A DNA stretch of 45,036 nt, from the NCBI GenBank assembly GCA_027459625.1, contig DAIDHP010000033.1:1-45036 (forward strand), written 5' to 3'. This stretch comes from Chthonomonadales bacterium (GTDB lineage Bacteria; Armatimonadota; Chthonomonadetes; Chthonomonadales; CAJBBX01). Below the pieces are notes generated by a model, which worked only from the letters and a program-made list of their open reading frames with translations, made no database searches and had not been told where the DNA came from. A program made the position numbers and the translations under genes. The stretch's first letter is position 1; every line of letters begins with the position of its first letter. This document shows positions 34,913 to 44,539 of the stretch, piece after piece.

Positions 34913-36286
34913 ATGGCAACAGGACAAAACAATCAGAATGGATATGCGGAGATGAACTTTAACCCTGATCGCACGCAGGTGTACGCCACGATCACGCCTC
35001 CCACGGGGAAAGGACGTCCGGTAACCGCACAGGAGATTCTTGATCGCCTTCGCGACATGGGGGTGATGTATGGCCATCGCGAGGAGGAAATCCTCAAAGC
35101 GGTGCGAATGGCGAGCGAACCCGGTCAACCGGTGTTAAAAGCTTTAATTGCGCAAGGTGTCCTGCCGGAAAACGGCACGGACGCTCAAATCCTTTGGAAA
35201 ATCCCTGAGAGCTACGTGCGCGCACTTCCTCGCAAGGATGACGGCTCCTTGGATTACTTTGCGTTTCCCAAGGACCAAAAGGTCAAAGCGGGACAGACGC
35301 TCGCATCCATCATTCCCGCCAGACCGGGGGCTCCAGGTAAAACCCTCACCGCGCCTCTCTCCTCAATTCCACAACAACCCGGAAAAGAGATCAAATACGT
35401 TGCGGGAAACGGGGTTGGCATGTCCGAGGACCGACTGCAATTCATAGCTCGATGCGATGGAATTTTCGAGGTGCATAACGACAAGCTGAGCATCCATCCC
35501 TTGGAGATCATGGATGGAGACCTCCCGCCCGGGGATCATCATTTTTCCGCAGGGGTTATCATCACCGGGAGCGTCAAAGGCGGCGCGATACAGGCGGAGG
35601 GCTTGGTCGCCATCAAGGGGATATCCGCTGGAGTCACCATCCGCGCCAAGGGAGACATATATTTCACGCGCGCCGCTCGATGCTGGGCTCTGGCGACTGG
35701 TGATGTCCATATCGGTGAAACGCTGATGCACAGCGATATCATCACCCCCGGGAAACTCATCGGTTCCAAGGGGTCCAAAATATACGGCGGTTCCCTGTCG
35801 GCGCAAAAAGGAGTGGATGCTTGGGATATCGGCATGGAGGACTTCACTTCAACGAAATTGGTAATTGGACAAGATCAATTTTCAAGCTATCGAGTGGCGG
35901 AAGTGGATGAGGCGATACGCACGTGCGAGCAAAACGTCCATCGCATAACGCAAACATTGCGTCCTCTCGGCGGGCAATGGAATGACAAACTACCGCCGGA
36001 GAAAAAGGCGCTGGCTCAGAAACTGATAGACCAGCGAAACAGCCTTGAGCAGAGGATTAGAGAACTGTTGAGTGAAAAGAGAACATTAATGCTTGGGTCG
36101 AGAAACGTCAAGGATAGTCAAATCTACTGCCAGGGGACCATCCATCCCGGCGTTTGGATTACAATCCTAAAGGCGACCATGTTAGTGGAAATTCCCCAAA
36201 GCGGCATTGAATTCACACTTGACAGCAGCGGTAGAAGCATCAACATGAATCGCCCCTCGGCGTCACGGCGCCCCGCGCTAAAATAA
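34913..36286 (+). CDS. FapA (DUF342) family protein
   Basis: A 457-residue cytoplasmic protein. The N-terminal part (ARLPITPPTG-like text VYATITPPTGKGRPVTAQEIL, then ILKAVRMA) and the central beta-helix (GDHHFSAGVIITGSVKGGAIQAEGLVAIKGIS, AGVTIRAKGDIYF) are typical of FapA. A coiled coil follows at about 335-395 (EVDEAIRTCEQNVHRITQTL, QKLIDQRNSLEQRIRELLSEKR), then a C-terminal beta segment (SQIYCQGTIHPGVWITI). FapA-type proteins influence flagellar placement or polar targeting in Vibrio and Bacillus. Here the gene follows the chemosensory operon and P60 peptidase, consistent with a motility role. There is no Shine-Dalgarno between the dispersed element and the ATG (ATTAAACGGTTTAAATG), so the element may have displaced it. 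Confidence 0.85.
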   Translation: MATGQNNQNGYAEMNFNPDRTQVYATITPPTGKGRPVTAQEILDRLRDMGVMYGHREEEILKAVRMASEPGQPVLKALIAQGVLPENGTDAQILWKIPESYVRALPRKDDGSLDYFAFPKDQKVKAGQTLASIIPARPGAPGKTLTAPLSSIPQQPGKEIKYVAGNGVGMSEDRLQFIARCDGIFEVHNDKLSIHPLEIMDGDLPPGDHHFSAGVIITGSVKGGAIQAEGLVAIKGISAGVTIRAKGDIYFTRAARCWALATGDVHIGETLMHSDIITPGKLIGSKGSKIYGGSLSAQKGVDAWDIGMEDFTSTKLVIGQDQFSSYRVAEVDEAIRTCEQNVHRITQTLRPLGGQWNDKLPPEKKALAQKLIDQRNSLEQRIRELLSEKRTLMLGSRNVKDSQIYCQGTIHPGVWITILKATMLVEIPQSGIEFTLDSSGRSINMNRPSASRRPALK

Positions 36287-36348
36287 GGGTATCATAATCC
36301 TCAGGAGCTTACGAAGATAGACATTGCTTCGCGAGTGGAGGATTCCAG

Positions 36349-36681
36349 ATGGATAATCGTTTCAAGCTGACTCGTTTGGTGCGAACCCAAACCTCCGAGA
36401 TCTATCTCATATGGGATGGAGAAAAGCGAGTGGGGCAAGTGGATTTGCACTATGCTCATGACACAATCCATGCCACCGTTGTTTTTGAAACCGACCTGAC
36501 CGTCGCCGAGGAGGAGGAACTGCTAGGTCAAGTGGACGACGATATCGTTACATCCTATCTTCCTCGGTTTGATCGCGAGGATTTCGTCGCCCACGTATTC
36601 AGAGGCGAGGAAATCAGTCGCTATACGGATTGCACCGGAGCCATGGACGACGAAATGGAGGAGGAGGACGATGACGAATAA
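36349..36681 (+). CDS. small acidic protein of unknown function
   Basis: A 110-residue soluble protein with no family I recognise. A basic-to-neutral first half (FKLTRLVRTQTSEIYLIWDGEKRVGQVDLHY) looks like a short beta-sheet unit, and the second half ends in an acidic tail of Glu and Asp (DDEMEEEDDDE). GGAGG (36337-36341) lies seven bases before the ATG, so it is very likely translated. It follows fapA by 62 bases and may share its transcript. Confidence 0.7.
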   Translation: MDNRFKLTRLVRTQTSEIYLIWDGEKRVGQVDLHYAHDTIHATVVFETDLTVAEEEELLGQVDDDIVTSYLPRFDREDFVAHVFRGEEISRYTDCTGAMDDEMEEEDDDE

Positions 36682-36699
36682 TCATCCTCCTCTCCCACT

Positions 36700-38730
36700 C
36701 TATATGTAGATTTTATACACCTGCACGTGCATCAATGGGCCGTAGATGGCCCAGAGAGACCCAAACACAAAATCCCCAAGTATCAACCCCAAAAACATTG
36801 GAATCGCCGCGTTATGCGCCTTCATCCCTCCGAACCGTATGATGAGAGTTTTGATTACCCAACTGATGAAGAAGGCGAACCAGAAATAATCCATTGCGTA
36901 GGATACTGCGAGAGCATAACCGGCGGGATGGAAGGGCCACCAGATAAACGCACTTCGCAAGGCTCTTAGCGCGATCGTAAAAAGCGCCCCGCCGATCATA
37001 TAACCTATCTGAGTTCGATCAGGGTGCGTAGGAGTTTGCAGCCAGCCATTAAGCTGGTCGTAAGCCTCTTGCCCCACCCATATCTTATAGCCCACGCACT
37101 TGCTTGTCGCACCATCCATATAGGTCACCTTAAGGTTCGCCCAATAGGCGCAAAGGATGCCGATCAGCATCGAGACGGCGAGCAGGGCGATCAGGCGATT
37201 GGTCTGCATTTTACCGTTCTCCGCCATCTTAAACGCCTCCAATTGGTTTGGCATTAGATGGTTCCGGTATCCTCTGTTGTACCAATAGAGCGGTGCGAGG
37301 GAGGTAAGGCTTTGCGCGCCGATGGTGTTCACACCAAACAGGGTGACAATGATGCTGCGCGGATTCACGAAGAATATCTCATGGGGCGATCCGAACTCCG
37401 CTCTTACGCGCGTGATCACGAAGGCGATAAGAAAGAAAAGACCGAAAAACAGCAATGCAACCCAAGCGGAGAGCTTAATCTGATTGGAAAACCAGGATAG
37501 GAAGATCACCCCCGCAGCCAGAAAGATGAACGCCCCCCTGTATCTTTTGCGATCGGCGAGATACTCCTCGTATTTCTCTCCGTGCATCTCGGGAATCGAT
37601 CCGAAAGCGGTTTGCCAAGCGGTTTTAAACTGCCCCCTAAGGGACCAAACGATAATGCATCCCAAAGCGATCCAGGCTCCAGACGCCTGCTGCTGGAAAA
37701 ACGGGAATCCCACATTCGAGGGCGCGTCCCAGCCCATTTCGGCCCCAAGCACCTGAAACAACTTGCGCGCCACGAAGAAGAACCAGCAAGAGAACGCCAA
37801 ATCCAGCGGGAGAAAATAGGCGATCCCTATCGCAAACGGATACATGGAGATATTCGTGTCGCTGATGACATTCCAAGGGCGCTGGGTGAAAAACTGACCC
37901 ACGTTATACAGCTTTATCCATGCGAGAAACGGAAAAGAGGGATAGAGGTAATGCAATCCGTTCACGATATCGATGGCGCCGGCTATGGCAAATCCGCCCC
38001 ACATCATCGGGCTTTGCCAGAACGGCGTGCCTGTGGGGTCGGTGTTGGTCATCGCCAAAGGCAATTGCACGATCGGGAAAGCGAGCTTTTCATTCTCCGT
38101 CCACGCCTTGCGGATGAGGATATTCAAGCTAAGGCACATACCGCCAAGGAATCCAAGAAAAATCGCCCACCAAAATAACGGACCGGCGAACGCCGCGATG
38201 TATGCAGGGTTTGTCCATGAGACCCCGCCTTGATAGAACGCCTTGATCGCGCCCATGTTCGTCACAATCAAGAAGGAGGAGGGCTTCAGATACTGGAAAA
38301 AATGCTCCTTGTAACCGTTTTCAGGTTTCGCGAACTCGTAGGCGTGCGCGATGGACCCGAAAAGGTTCTGGATCAAATCATGTCCCGCAAGGGCGGTGCC
38401 CATCACCAGCATCACGTAGATTGCAAGGAGTTCCCCCGGATCCAACGCCATCCGAGGCTTCTTGCTACGAACCGCGAAATTCGCAAGACAGATGCAAAAG
38501 AGGAAAAATACGGGTTCGATGAATAAAGGAAGGCAGGTGCCGTCAAGCGTATACCATCTCACCTCAACCACAGTGATCCAATAGGCGTTGATCGGCATGA
38601 GAATAAGCCCGATTAAAAAGGCTCTAAAAGTAATACCCTTGTTTTGCGCGGGCTGAGAAGAATGCGTTTTGTGAAGGCTTCCCTCCACAATGTTGGGATC
38701 GGAATCATATCTTTCAGGGTCTGTACTCAT
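36700..38730 (-). CDS. DUF6785/DUF6784-type polytopic membrane protein (OPT-like)
   Basis: A 676-residue protein with about 14-16 hydrophobic helices. Shared signature text with its neighbour at 39087: DPGELLAIYVMLVMGTALAGHDLI, WTENEKLAFPIVQLPL, RVRAEFGSPHE and FHPAGYALAVSY. These match the DUF6785 family, often with a DUF6784 C-terminal part, found widely in Armatimonadota and Planctomycetota and loosely related to oligopeptide transporters. The substrate is not known. The ATG at 38730 (MSTDPERYDSDPN) is chosen; the frame reaches back to 38769 but that part lies inside the dispersed element copy C. No clear ribosome site was seen. It is the downstream member of a tandem pair with the same orientation. 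Confidence 0.75.
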   Translation of the reverse strand: MSTDPERYDSDPNIVEGSLHKTHSSQPAQNKGITFRAFLIGLILMPINAYWITVVEVRWYTLDGTCLPLFIEPVFFLFCICLANFAVRSKKPRMALDPGELLAIYVMLVMGTALAGHDLIQNLFGSIAHAYEFAKPENGYKEHFFQYLKPSSFLIVTNMGAIKAFYQGGVSWTNPAYIAAFAGPLFWWAIFLGFLGGMCLSLNILIRKAWTENEKLAFPIVQLPLAMTNTDPTGTPFWQSPMMWGGFAIAGAIDIVNGLHYLYPSFPFLAWIKLYNVGQFFTQRPWNVISDTNISMYPFAIGIAYFLPLDLAFSCWFFFVARKLFQVLGAEMGWDAPSNVGFPFFQQQASGAWIALGCIIVWSLRGQFKTAWQTAFGSIPEMHGEKYEEYLADRKRYRGAFIFLAAGVIFLSWFSNQIKLSAWVALLFFGLFFLIAFVITRVRAEFGSPHEIFFVNPRSIIVTLFGVNTIGAQSLTSLAPLYWYNRGYRNHLMPNQLEAFKMAENGKMQTNRLIALLAVSMLIGILCAYWANLKVTYMDGATSKCVGYKIWVGQEAYDQLNGWLQTPTHPDRTQIGYMIGGALFTIALRALRSAFIWWPFHPAGYALAVSYAMDYFWFAFFISWVIKTLIIRFGGMKAHNAAIPMFLGLILGDFVFGSLWAIYGPLMHVQVYKIYI

Positions 38731-38757
38731 GAAAATTAATCTCGCATAAGGTGATTC

Positions 38758-38844
38758 GGATGACTGCAAAATTCGAGTTTACGATATTACCATAAACGTC
38801 CGATAAGCGCCGCACGGCTTATATTTTGAATTTCGCAATTACAT
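38758..38844. repeat. 87 bp dispersed element, copy C (diverged interior)
   Basis: The left end GATGACTGCAAAATTCG and right end GAATTTCGCAATTACAT match the inverted termini of copies A and B with a few substitutions, and the length is again 87 bases. The interior is unrelated and holds another hairpin (ATAAGC and GCTTAT around GCCGCACG). It lies directly upstream of the DUF6785-type gene, in the region of its promoter. Confidence 0.65.
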
Positions 38845-39086
38845 CAACTGTTAAGAGATCGTTGCGATTCCCCACTTTGCCGGGGAAATCGCATGGAATT
38901 GCTTGACTGGAGGAAACGCTCAACGACATCGCGGATTAAGGCGAAGCGACCTTCCACCCATACTCACCTTTTCCGACTGAGTTCGTAGCGGGTGAAGAGT
39001 GAAGCACTGGGATGGAAAGCGCCAGCGATTTGAAATCCGGATTAAACCACAATGATATATCTTACCCACATTACTCCGCAATATCA

Positions 39087-41096
39087 TTATGGCCAAAAGG
39101 CATAGGTGGGAATATTTAATGAAATCCCGATCAACATCCACAAGCTGCCCAGAATGCACTCCCCGATGATCAATCCGAGGAAAAGCGGCAACGCCTTGCG
39201 ATAGGCTTTCAAGCCTCCGTATTTCAATATGATGAGCTTAATGAGCCAAGCGATCATCAATGGAAGCCAAAGAAGACTTAGCGACCAGGAACTGGATATG
39301 GCGTATCCCACGGGGTGAAAAGGAAACCATTCCAATCGTAAACGAAGGGCGTTGAGCAGAAGCGTGAAGCAGAAACCCACCGCGATCGCCACGCGGGTGT
39401 TGAACTGCTGTTCGGGGGACGGCGGTGTGTGCAACCACCCCTGCATTCTGTTCCACGGCTCCCCGCCGAAGATGAGTTGCACATTGGGCGGGGCGATGTT
39501 TTCCGCAGCGCCGTGATGATATGTGAGAAACAGGTCGGCGAAAAATGCGCAAAGCGACCCAAAAATAACCGCCACCATCATCGCTGCAAAAAGCCCGCTG
39601 TAATCGTTTGTCGCTTTCTGTGTGATTTTCATCCCTTCGAGTTGCACAGGCGATGGGTGGGATCGGTAGGCGCGGTTAAAGCCCCAAAACATGGAGAACA
39701 TCGTGAGGTCCTGGCGTGGCAGCGTGTTCGGCGCCACCACCGAGGTGATGATGGAATCCGGGCCGCTATAATGCATATCGTGCGCCGGCACCCCAAGTTC
39801 GGCTCGCATGCGGGTAACCGCCACCGCCAAAGTGAAATAGATAAGGAAGAAGATAATGATCAATCCCGTCGTCATGCCCGTCAAACGACAGAAGATATAG
39901 ATAATTCCGCTGCCAACCACTATTCCCATGGCGGCAAGACGATAGGATAGCGGTTCGTTATCATCCTCCAAATCGATGTTGCGATTAAACAACCCCCTCC
40001 AAATGCGCACGAAATACGACCGGCTCACCCACAATACCGATATGGCGATCCCGATATAGGCTCCGAACGATTGGGCCTCCATGTAGGGAAAACCTGGTAT
40101 TTGGGAGTAGCCGTACTCCGCGCCGAACACGCTCTCCAACCTCCACACCCACGCGAAAAACCACACCGAGAAGAGTAAATCCAACGGCAGAAGCATCCCG
40201 AGTGCGATTCCGAAAGGATAGATCGCGGCGGGCGTCCACCCGATTGCGTTCCAAGGCGGAGAGGTCAGCCAGTTCTCCAGATCCTGCGTGGGGGAACTGA
40301 ACTTGAGAGGAAGCATGGGGATGGAGGGATAGAGAAACGCAAGTCCGTTCCATATCTCCAATGTCGCGGAGATCGCCACTCCGGTCCAAAAAAGCCTGTC
40401 CTTGAAAAGCACCGTTTGGGGATTCACCATTTCAAGGGGCACGATCACCAATGGATAGGCGAGCTTCTCATTTTCCGTCCACTGTTTCCTTAAAAGGGTG
40501 TTGATGCAAAGCATGATCAGGCACAAGGTGGAAAGGAATCCGACCCAGCACAAGACCGGCACAAGCCATGCATGCCAGTTGTGGGATACAAATATGGAGG
40601 AGTTGCCGATGTAGAAATCGTGTATTGCTCTTGGATCGGTTACGGAAAGCCATTTGGGCACATAAGGAACGATCTCCGTAAGCCATCTGTTCTCTGGAGT
40701 TGCGAAATACCGCACATGCGTTAAAATCGGCGTGAGCACCTCAATCATGTCATGCCCATCCATTGCGGTGGACAGACCTAGCATGATGTAGATGGTGAGC
40801 AACTCCCCCGGATCAAACGCCCAGGAGGGGCGGACCTTGCGAACCAGGGTGTTGAGCCCAATCAGCACGGCGAAGATGAAAACGACATTGAAGAAAAGAG
40901 AAATCGTGGAGGGGTGGCCGGAATACCGGATAACCTCCATGTTCACCTGCCATAAGGAGCTGAAAGGCATAATGAACAGCGCCAACAAAACGGCGCGCAA
41001 TGTGACCATTCTAGGACGTCTGCCATCATTTGTAGATGCAATCGAGGGAAGATCATCCCTCATGGCGATTCGTTTTGGATTTTGCTGATCACGCAT
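39087..41096 (-). CDS. second DUF6785/DUF6784-type polytopic membrane protein
   Basis: A 669-residue paralogue of the protein at 36700-38730. Shared motifs at equivalent positions are AFDPGELLTIYIMLGLSTAMDGHDMI, WTENEKLAYPLVIVPLEM, RMRAELGVPAHD and FHPVGYAISSS. The sequence has alternate hydrophobic stretches across its whole length and ends in a short cytoplasmic or periplasmic tail. The start at 41096 has GGAGA seven bases upstream. The two copies are clearly homologous but well diverged, so the duplication is old. A transport role is inferred from topology only. It is followed by the GH gene upstream on the same strand, separated by 142 bases. Confidence 0.78.
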   Translation of the reverse strand: MRDQQNPKRIAMRDDLPSIASTNDGRRPRMVTLRAVLLALFIMPFSSLWQVNMEVIRYSGHPSTISLFFNVVFIFAVLIGLNTLVRKVRPSWAFDPGELLTIYIMLGLSTAMDGHDMIEVLTPILTHVRYFATPENRWLTEIVPYVPKWLSVTDPRAIHDFYIGNSSIFVSHNWHAWLVPVLCWVGFLSTLCLIMLCINTLLRKQWTENEKLAYPLVIVPLEMVNPQTVLFKDRLFWTGVAISATLEIWNGLAFLYPSIPMLPLKFSSPTQDLENWLTSPPWNAIGWTPAAIYPFGIALGMLLPLDLLFSVWFFAWVWRLESVFGAEYGYSQIPGFPYMEAQSFGAYIGIAISVLWVSRSYFVRIWRGLFNRNIDLEDDNEPLSYRLAAMGIVVGSGIIYIFCRLTGMTTGLIIIFFLIYFTLAVAVTRMRAELGVPAHDMHYSGPDSIITSVVAPNTLPRQDLTMFSMFWGFNRAYRSHPSPVQLEGMKITQKATNDYSGLFAAMMVAVIFGSLCAFFADLFLTYHHGAAENIAPPNVQLIFGGEPWNRMQGWLHTPPSPEQQFNTRVAIAVGFCFTLLLNALRLRLEWFPFHPVGYAISSSWSLSLLWLPLMIAWLIKLIILKYGGLKAYRKALPLFLGLIIGECILGSLWMLIGISLNIPTYAFWP

Positions 41097-41238
41097 GGCT
41101 TCTCCAATGACTGAGATAAAAATGCCAGGCTCAAGAGGATTTCATGCAGAATTGTAGCATATTCCAAGCGGTGATTCGTCATCAATCTCGGTCAAAAAAA
41201 GCTTACACATGCAAATTGTTGGACAAATTACCCGCTCT

Positions 41239-43974
41239 TCACCTAACGATCATTATCGCCTTCGCCATCGCCCCCGCGCTATCCGGTTTCCCCAACACAT
41301 AGATGGGATCATCCGACGGTGTCAACCTCTTGGCGTTGAGAGGCTCCCCCATGATGTCGTAAGCCTTCACTTGCAGGATCGGGATGGACAAAGAGGTTCG
41401 TGCGGACGTTGGATTCCACAGGATCAAAAGGGATTTTCCATGGGTGTCAAACGCCGCAACCCGGCATCCCCCTTTGAGCGTTTCATGCAGGACCGGCTGC
41501 GGAGCGCTCCCCGCCATCTCCGCGAAGACCGCCAGTGCGGGAAGGAGTTTGCGAGGTGCGCCTTCTCCGGCGAAGATCGGGCATTCCAGATCAGGCGTGT
41601 TTACCGTTCCGCTGACACCCGCGTGTATGAAGATTTTTCGCACTCCTCGCGCCATCATGATCGTGAAGAAGCGGATAGTGTAATCGGCGCATTGGCGTTC
41701 GCTAGCCAGCAGGCGGGTATCCTCCCAGGAGTATGGCTGGGGAATGAACGGTTTGCGAGGGAGGTTGTCGCATCCGTAATAAGCGAACTCAGTAATCCAT
41801 ATCGGCTTGATCCCGCCGTGTTCTTTCATCAATGACAGCAGGCGATCCATCTCCTTCTCATACCCCTCCGGAGCGCGGAGACCCGGGTAGATATGCAGGT
41901 TGAGGATATCCACCACTTTCAGAATGCCGTCGTCCATCAACTGAGACGTAAAGCGATCCGGATCGGATGCCACTCCTCCTATCACCCTGCATTGGGGGTC
42001 CGCCGAACGCATCGCCGCCGCCGCGCCTTTAAGAAGGTTGACGTAATCCTCCACGGTGTATCTGCGCCCGGGATATCCCCCAACACCCGATCCTGGCAGG
42101 GAGTAGTCCGTGAAAATCGGCTCGTTTAGAAACTCCCAATACATGACTTTCCCCTTGTATCTGTCCGCCGCGCGTTGAATGAACTCGTCAAGAAGCGAGG
42201 GGTCCTTTGGAGCCCAAGCCTGCCTAAGGCGTGACCCCGGACCCGCCTGCGGAAAATCAATGGGAGCCTCGGATGACCAATTCGCGGAAGGAAAGGGAGG
42301 CAGAAGGGCCATTAGATTCACTTTTTGCGCCCGGACGCGATTGATCTGTGTGTCCGCAATACCCCAATGCCACACTCCCGGTTCCGACTCCATGTCCTGC
42401 CATTTGATTGACCAATCCCTGTACCAGGTGACCCCCGCCTTTTTCGCCAATCGAATGAGGGTGTCATCCGAAAAGGCATGGTTCAGCCCCACGACGCTGT
42501 CTTGGGGAATGCCGTCCGGAAGGATCGCAATGCGATTGGAGTGGCTGAACGGCTTGCCGGCGATATTCCATTGCGCCGTGATTCGAAAATATCCCCTCCA
42601 ATTCGAAGGAAGCGTCAAACTCTTTTCAACCGCCTTTCCAGGCGGAATTCTCAGGATTACCGATGGCAAGGGGTGCGTTCTGTCGAAAAAATCCGTGGCT
42701 CGGAGCGCAATCCTCGATTGAGTGGTGAGGGCGGTATGGTTATAGCCATATACTAACACTTTGGCTTTCTCTCCCGCAGTAAACAGACCTCCCATTTGAG
42801 ACGGCGTCACGCCTATCTCCTCAATACATGACGGGGAGTATGCGGTGGCTTCATCTCCTCGCTCCAACTGGATGTTGGTGACATCCACAGCCCCGCTCAC
42901 CGCTCGCACCAAATCCGGGCCAACCGCAACAAAGAGATAGCGTTTCGGTGATTGAAACGTGAACGTGTATCTCTTCCAGGTATCCGAAAGTGTGACATCC
43001 GTTTCGATATCCCTCCAGTTGCCAGATCCGTCTGACGGGTTGGTCGCCATTACCCCTAGCGAGGCGCGAAGTCCTGGAGGATTTGAACGCATCTCGCATG
43101 AGAGAGTGTAGGAGGTGTCCGGCTGCACGGCGATCCATCCAAGGTTCGCCGCCAGCATGCGCAGTTGGCGCGTCGCACTTGGAACGAGATAGTCAAAATA
43201 GAGAACCGGTGTATCCCCTCCCCCCAAAGGGATCCTGAGAAAGTGGGAATGAAGCGGATCATTTGAAGCCATGACCGTTCCATGCAGATGCGCGATATTC
43301 CCCCACCCCGAGGTTCGCCCCATGGAGGACCATCCAAACGCACCCACATCGAAGGCGCCGTTTGTGACAAGGTTTTTCGATTCGGTCCGAGGAGCGAGGT
43401 CAGTGAATACCGTCTTGACGGGCTGTATCTCCGTCAACTTCACGTCTCGAAGGTAGAACGTTCCCGGCTCCGTGAACCAGAATTGCAGTCTGCTCTCCTT
43501 GCTCACAGTCCGCGTTGCTCGGAAAATAATGCTGCTCGACCGCCACTCGCTCGTCACGGGAATGGAAGTGTTCAGACCGCAGGTGTTCCAGTCGGTCATA
43601 TCCATCACAGCCACGCTGACGCTGTGTCCCTGTATTCCATTCTCACGCACTTCACACGTCAGTTGATAGGTCTTGCCCCTCTCAAGGGAGACTACTCTCA
43701 TCTGGGCGATCATGGAGTGGATATCCCCGCCGGAGCCTCGGATGCTCTTGCAATCAAGCTTGGCGCAGGATACGCCGTCCTCCCTCACCACGCTGAGCGA
43801 TTGGGTCACGCGAGAGCTATCCCCCTCCGCCGCCCAACCGACGGGTTTGCCATTCGTGACCTGCGAGAAATCGCCGTTGATGACAAGATTGCCCGAACGC
43901 GGCTCGGCGCGGGAGGTGGACACTACCATCGCAAGGATAAATATCTCAAGGAGAATGCAGAGGGTGACACGCAT
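41239..43974 (-). CDS. secreted clan GH-A glycoside hydrolase with N-terminal carbohydrate-binding-like domains
   Basis: A 911-residue exported protein. A signal peptide covers residues 1-23 (ending SRA). Two N-terminal beta-sandwich domains of CBM4/9-like type follow at about 28-185 and 200-375 (each begins LVINGDFS or LVTNGAFD and contains YQLTCEVREN or YTLSCEMRSN). A linker domain lies at 385-490. The TIM-barrel starts near 500 (AGVTWYRDWSIKWQDMESEPG). E618 in EFLNEP is the likely acid/base and E729 in ITEFAYYG the likely nucleophile, 111 residues apart as in clan GH-A (closest to GH39/GH5-like). A short beta domain ends the protein. AAAGGTG lies about nine bases before the ATG. The substrate is not deducible. 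Neighbouring transporter-like genes suggest glycan degradation. Confidence 0.87.
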   Translation of the reverse strand: MRVTLCILLEIFILAMVVSTSRAEPRSGNLVINGDFSQVTNGKPVGWAAEGDSSRVTQSLSVVREDGVSCAKLDCKSIRGSGGDIHSMIAQMRVVSLERGKTYQLTCEVRENGIQGHSVSVAVMDMTDWNTCGLNTSIPVTSEWRSSSIIFRATRTVSKESRLQFWFTEPGTFYLRDVKLTEIQPVKTVFTDLAPRTESKNLVTNGAFDVGAFGWSSMGRTSGWGNIAHLHGTVMASNDPLHSHFLRIPLGGGDTPVLYFDYLVPSATRQLRMLAANLGWIAVQPDTSYTLSCEMRSNPPGLRASLGVMATNPSDGSGNWRDIETDVTLSDTWKRYTFTFQSPKRYLFVAVGPDLVRAVSGAVDVTNIQLERGDEATAYSPSCIEEIGVTPSQMGGLFTAGEKAKVLVYGYNHTALTTQSRIALRATDFFDRTHPLPSVILRIPPGKAVEKSLTLPSNWRGYFRITAQWNIAGKPFSHSNRIAILPDGIPQDSVVGLNHAFSDDTLIRLAKKAGVTWYRDWSIKWQDMESEPGVWHWGIADTQINRVRAQKVNLMALLPPFPSANWSSEAPIDFPQAGPGSRLRQAWAPKDPSLLDEFIQRAADRYKGKVMYWEFLNEPIFTDYSLPGSGVGGYPGRRYTVEDYVNLLKGAAAAMRSADPQCRVIGGVASDPDRFTSQLMDDGILKVVDILNLHIYPGLRAPEGYEKEMDRLLSLMKEHGGIKPIWITEFAYYGCDNLPRKPFIPQPYSWEDTRLLASERQCADYTIRFFTIMMARGVRKIFIHAGVSGTVNTPDLECPIFAGEGAPRKLLPALAVFAEMAGSAPQPVLHETLKGGCRVAAFDTHGKSLLILWNPTSARTSLSIPILQVKAYDIMGEPLNAKRLTPSDDPIYVLGKPDSAGAMAKAIMIVR

Positions 43975-44539
43975 TTTGTACGCACCTTTCGCGAGAAAGT
44001 CTGACGAGAGCGATTTTTGTCATATGATACCCGTAACGCCTATTCAATAGAACATACAGGATGGATAGGATACGGGAATAAAAACATTTATTACCAAACG
44101 AACTCAAGGGGTTACACCGCTTCCGTGTCAGCCGAGAATTCGTTTATGCATCCATGGAGCAGGATGAGATTCCGCAATCCTCACGAATTGGATTTGGCGG
44201 GAGAGACCTGAGATATTGTGATCTTCTTCCGTATTCGTCTGATCGGGAATGCAAGTAGACATACGTAAATTATTCGGGTCGAACGATAAAGATGTTTCAT
44301 AAATTTCATTGACCATATCATCCATAAAAACTATTGACTACCTCTTTCAATAGTGATATCCTATCATTGGCATCCAATCCACATCGAGGGGCGACATCCA
44401 AACTCTTCGGATCCAAATGCGGAAGCTAATCATTCGATGTATACCTGAAATACCTTTTTTGCAATACGTGTTTTCTTTGCGACCCATAAGTTGAGAACAC
44501 GAACATGCCAGCGGTAAATGCATTATTCTCATACCATAG
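43975..44539. other. non-coding or decayed stretch before the RHS region
   Basis: Only short open frames without convincing ribosome sites occur here. A 64-codon frame at 44017-44211 has no recognisable domain. The sequence is AT-richer than the flanking genes. It must contain the promoter of the glycosidase gene on the minus strand; no clear hexamer pair was identified. Confidence 0.45.

Noticed and set aside
44017-44211. 64-codon frame before the RHS region
   Set aside because: No recognisable domain and weak initiation context; possible remnant but not supportable as a gene.
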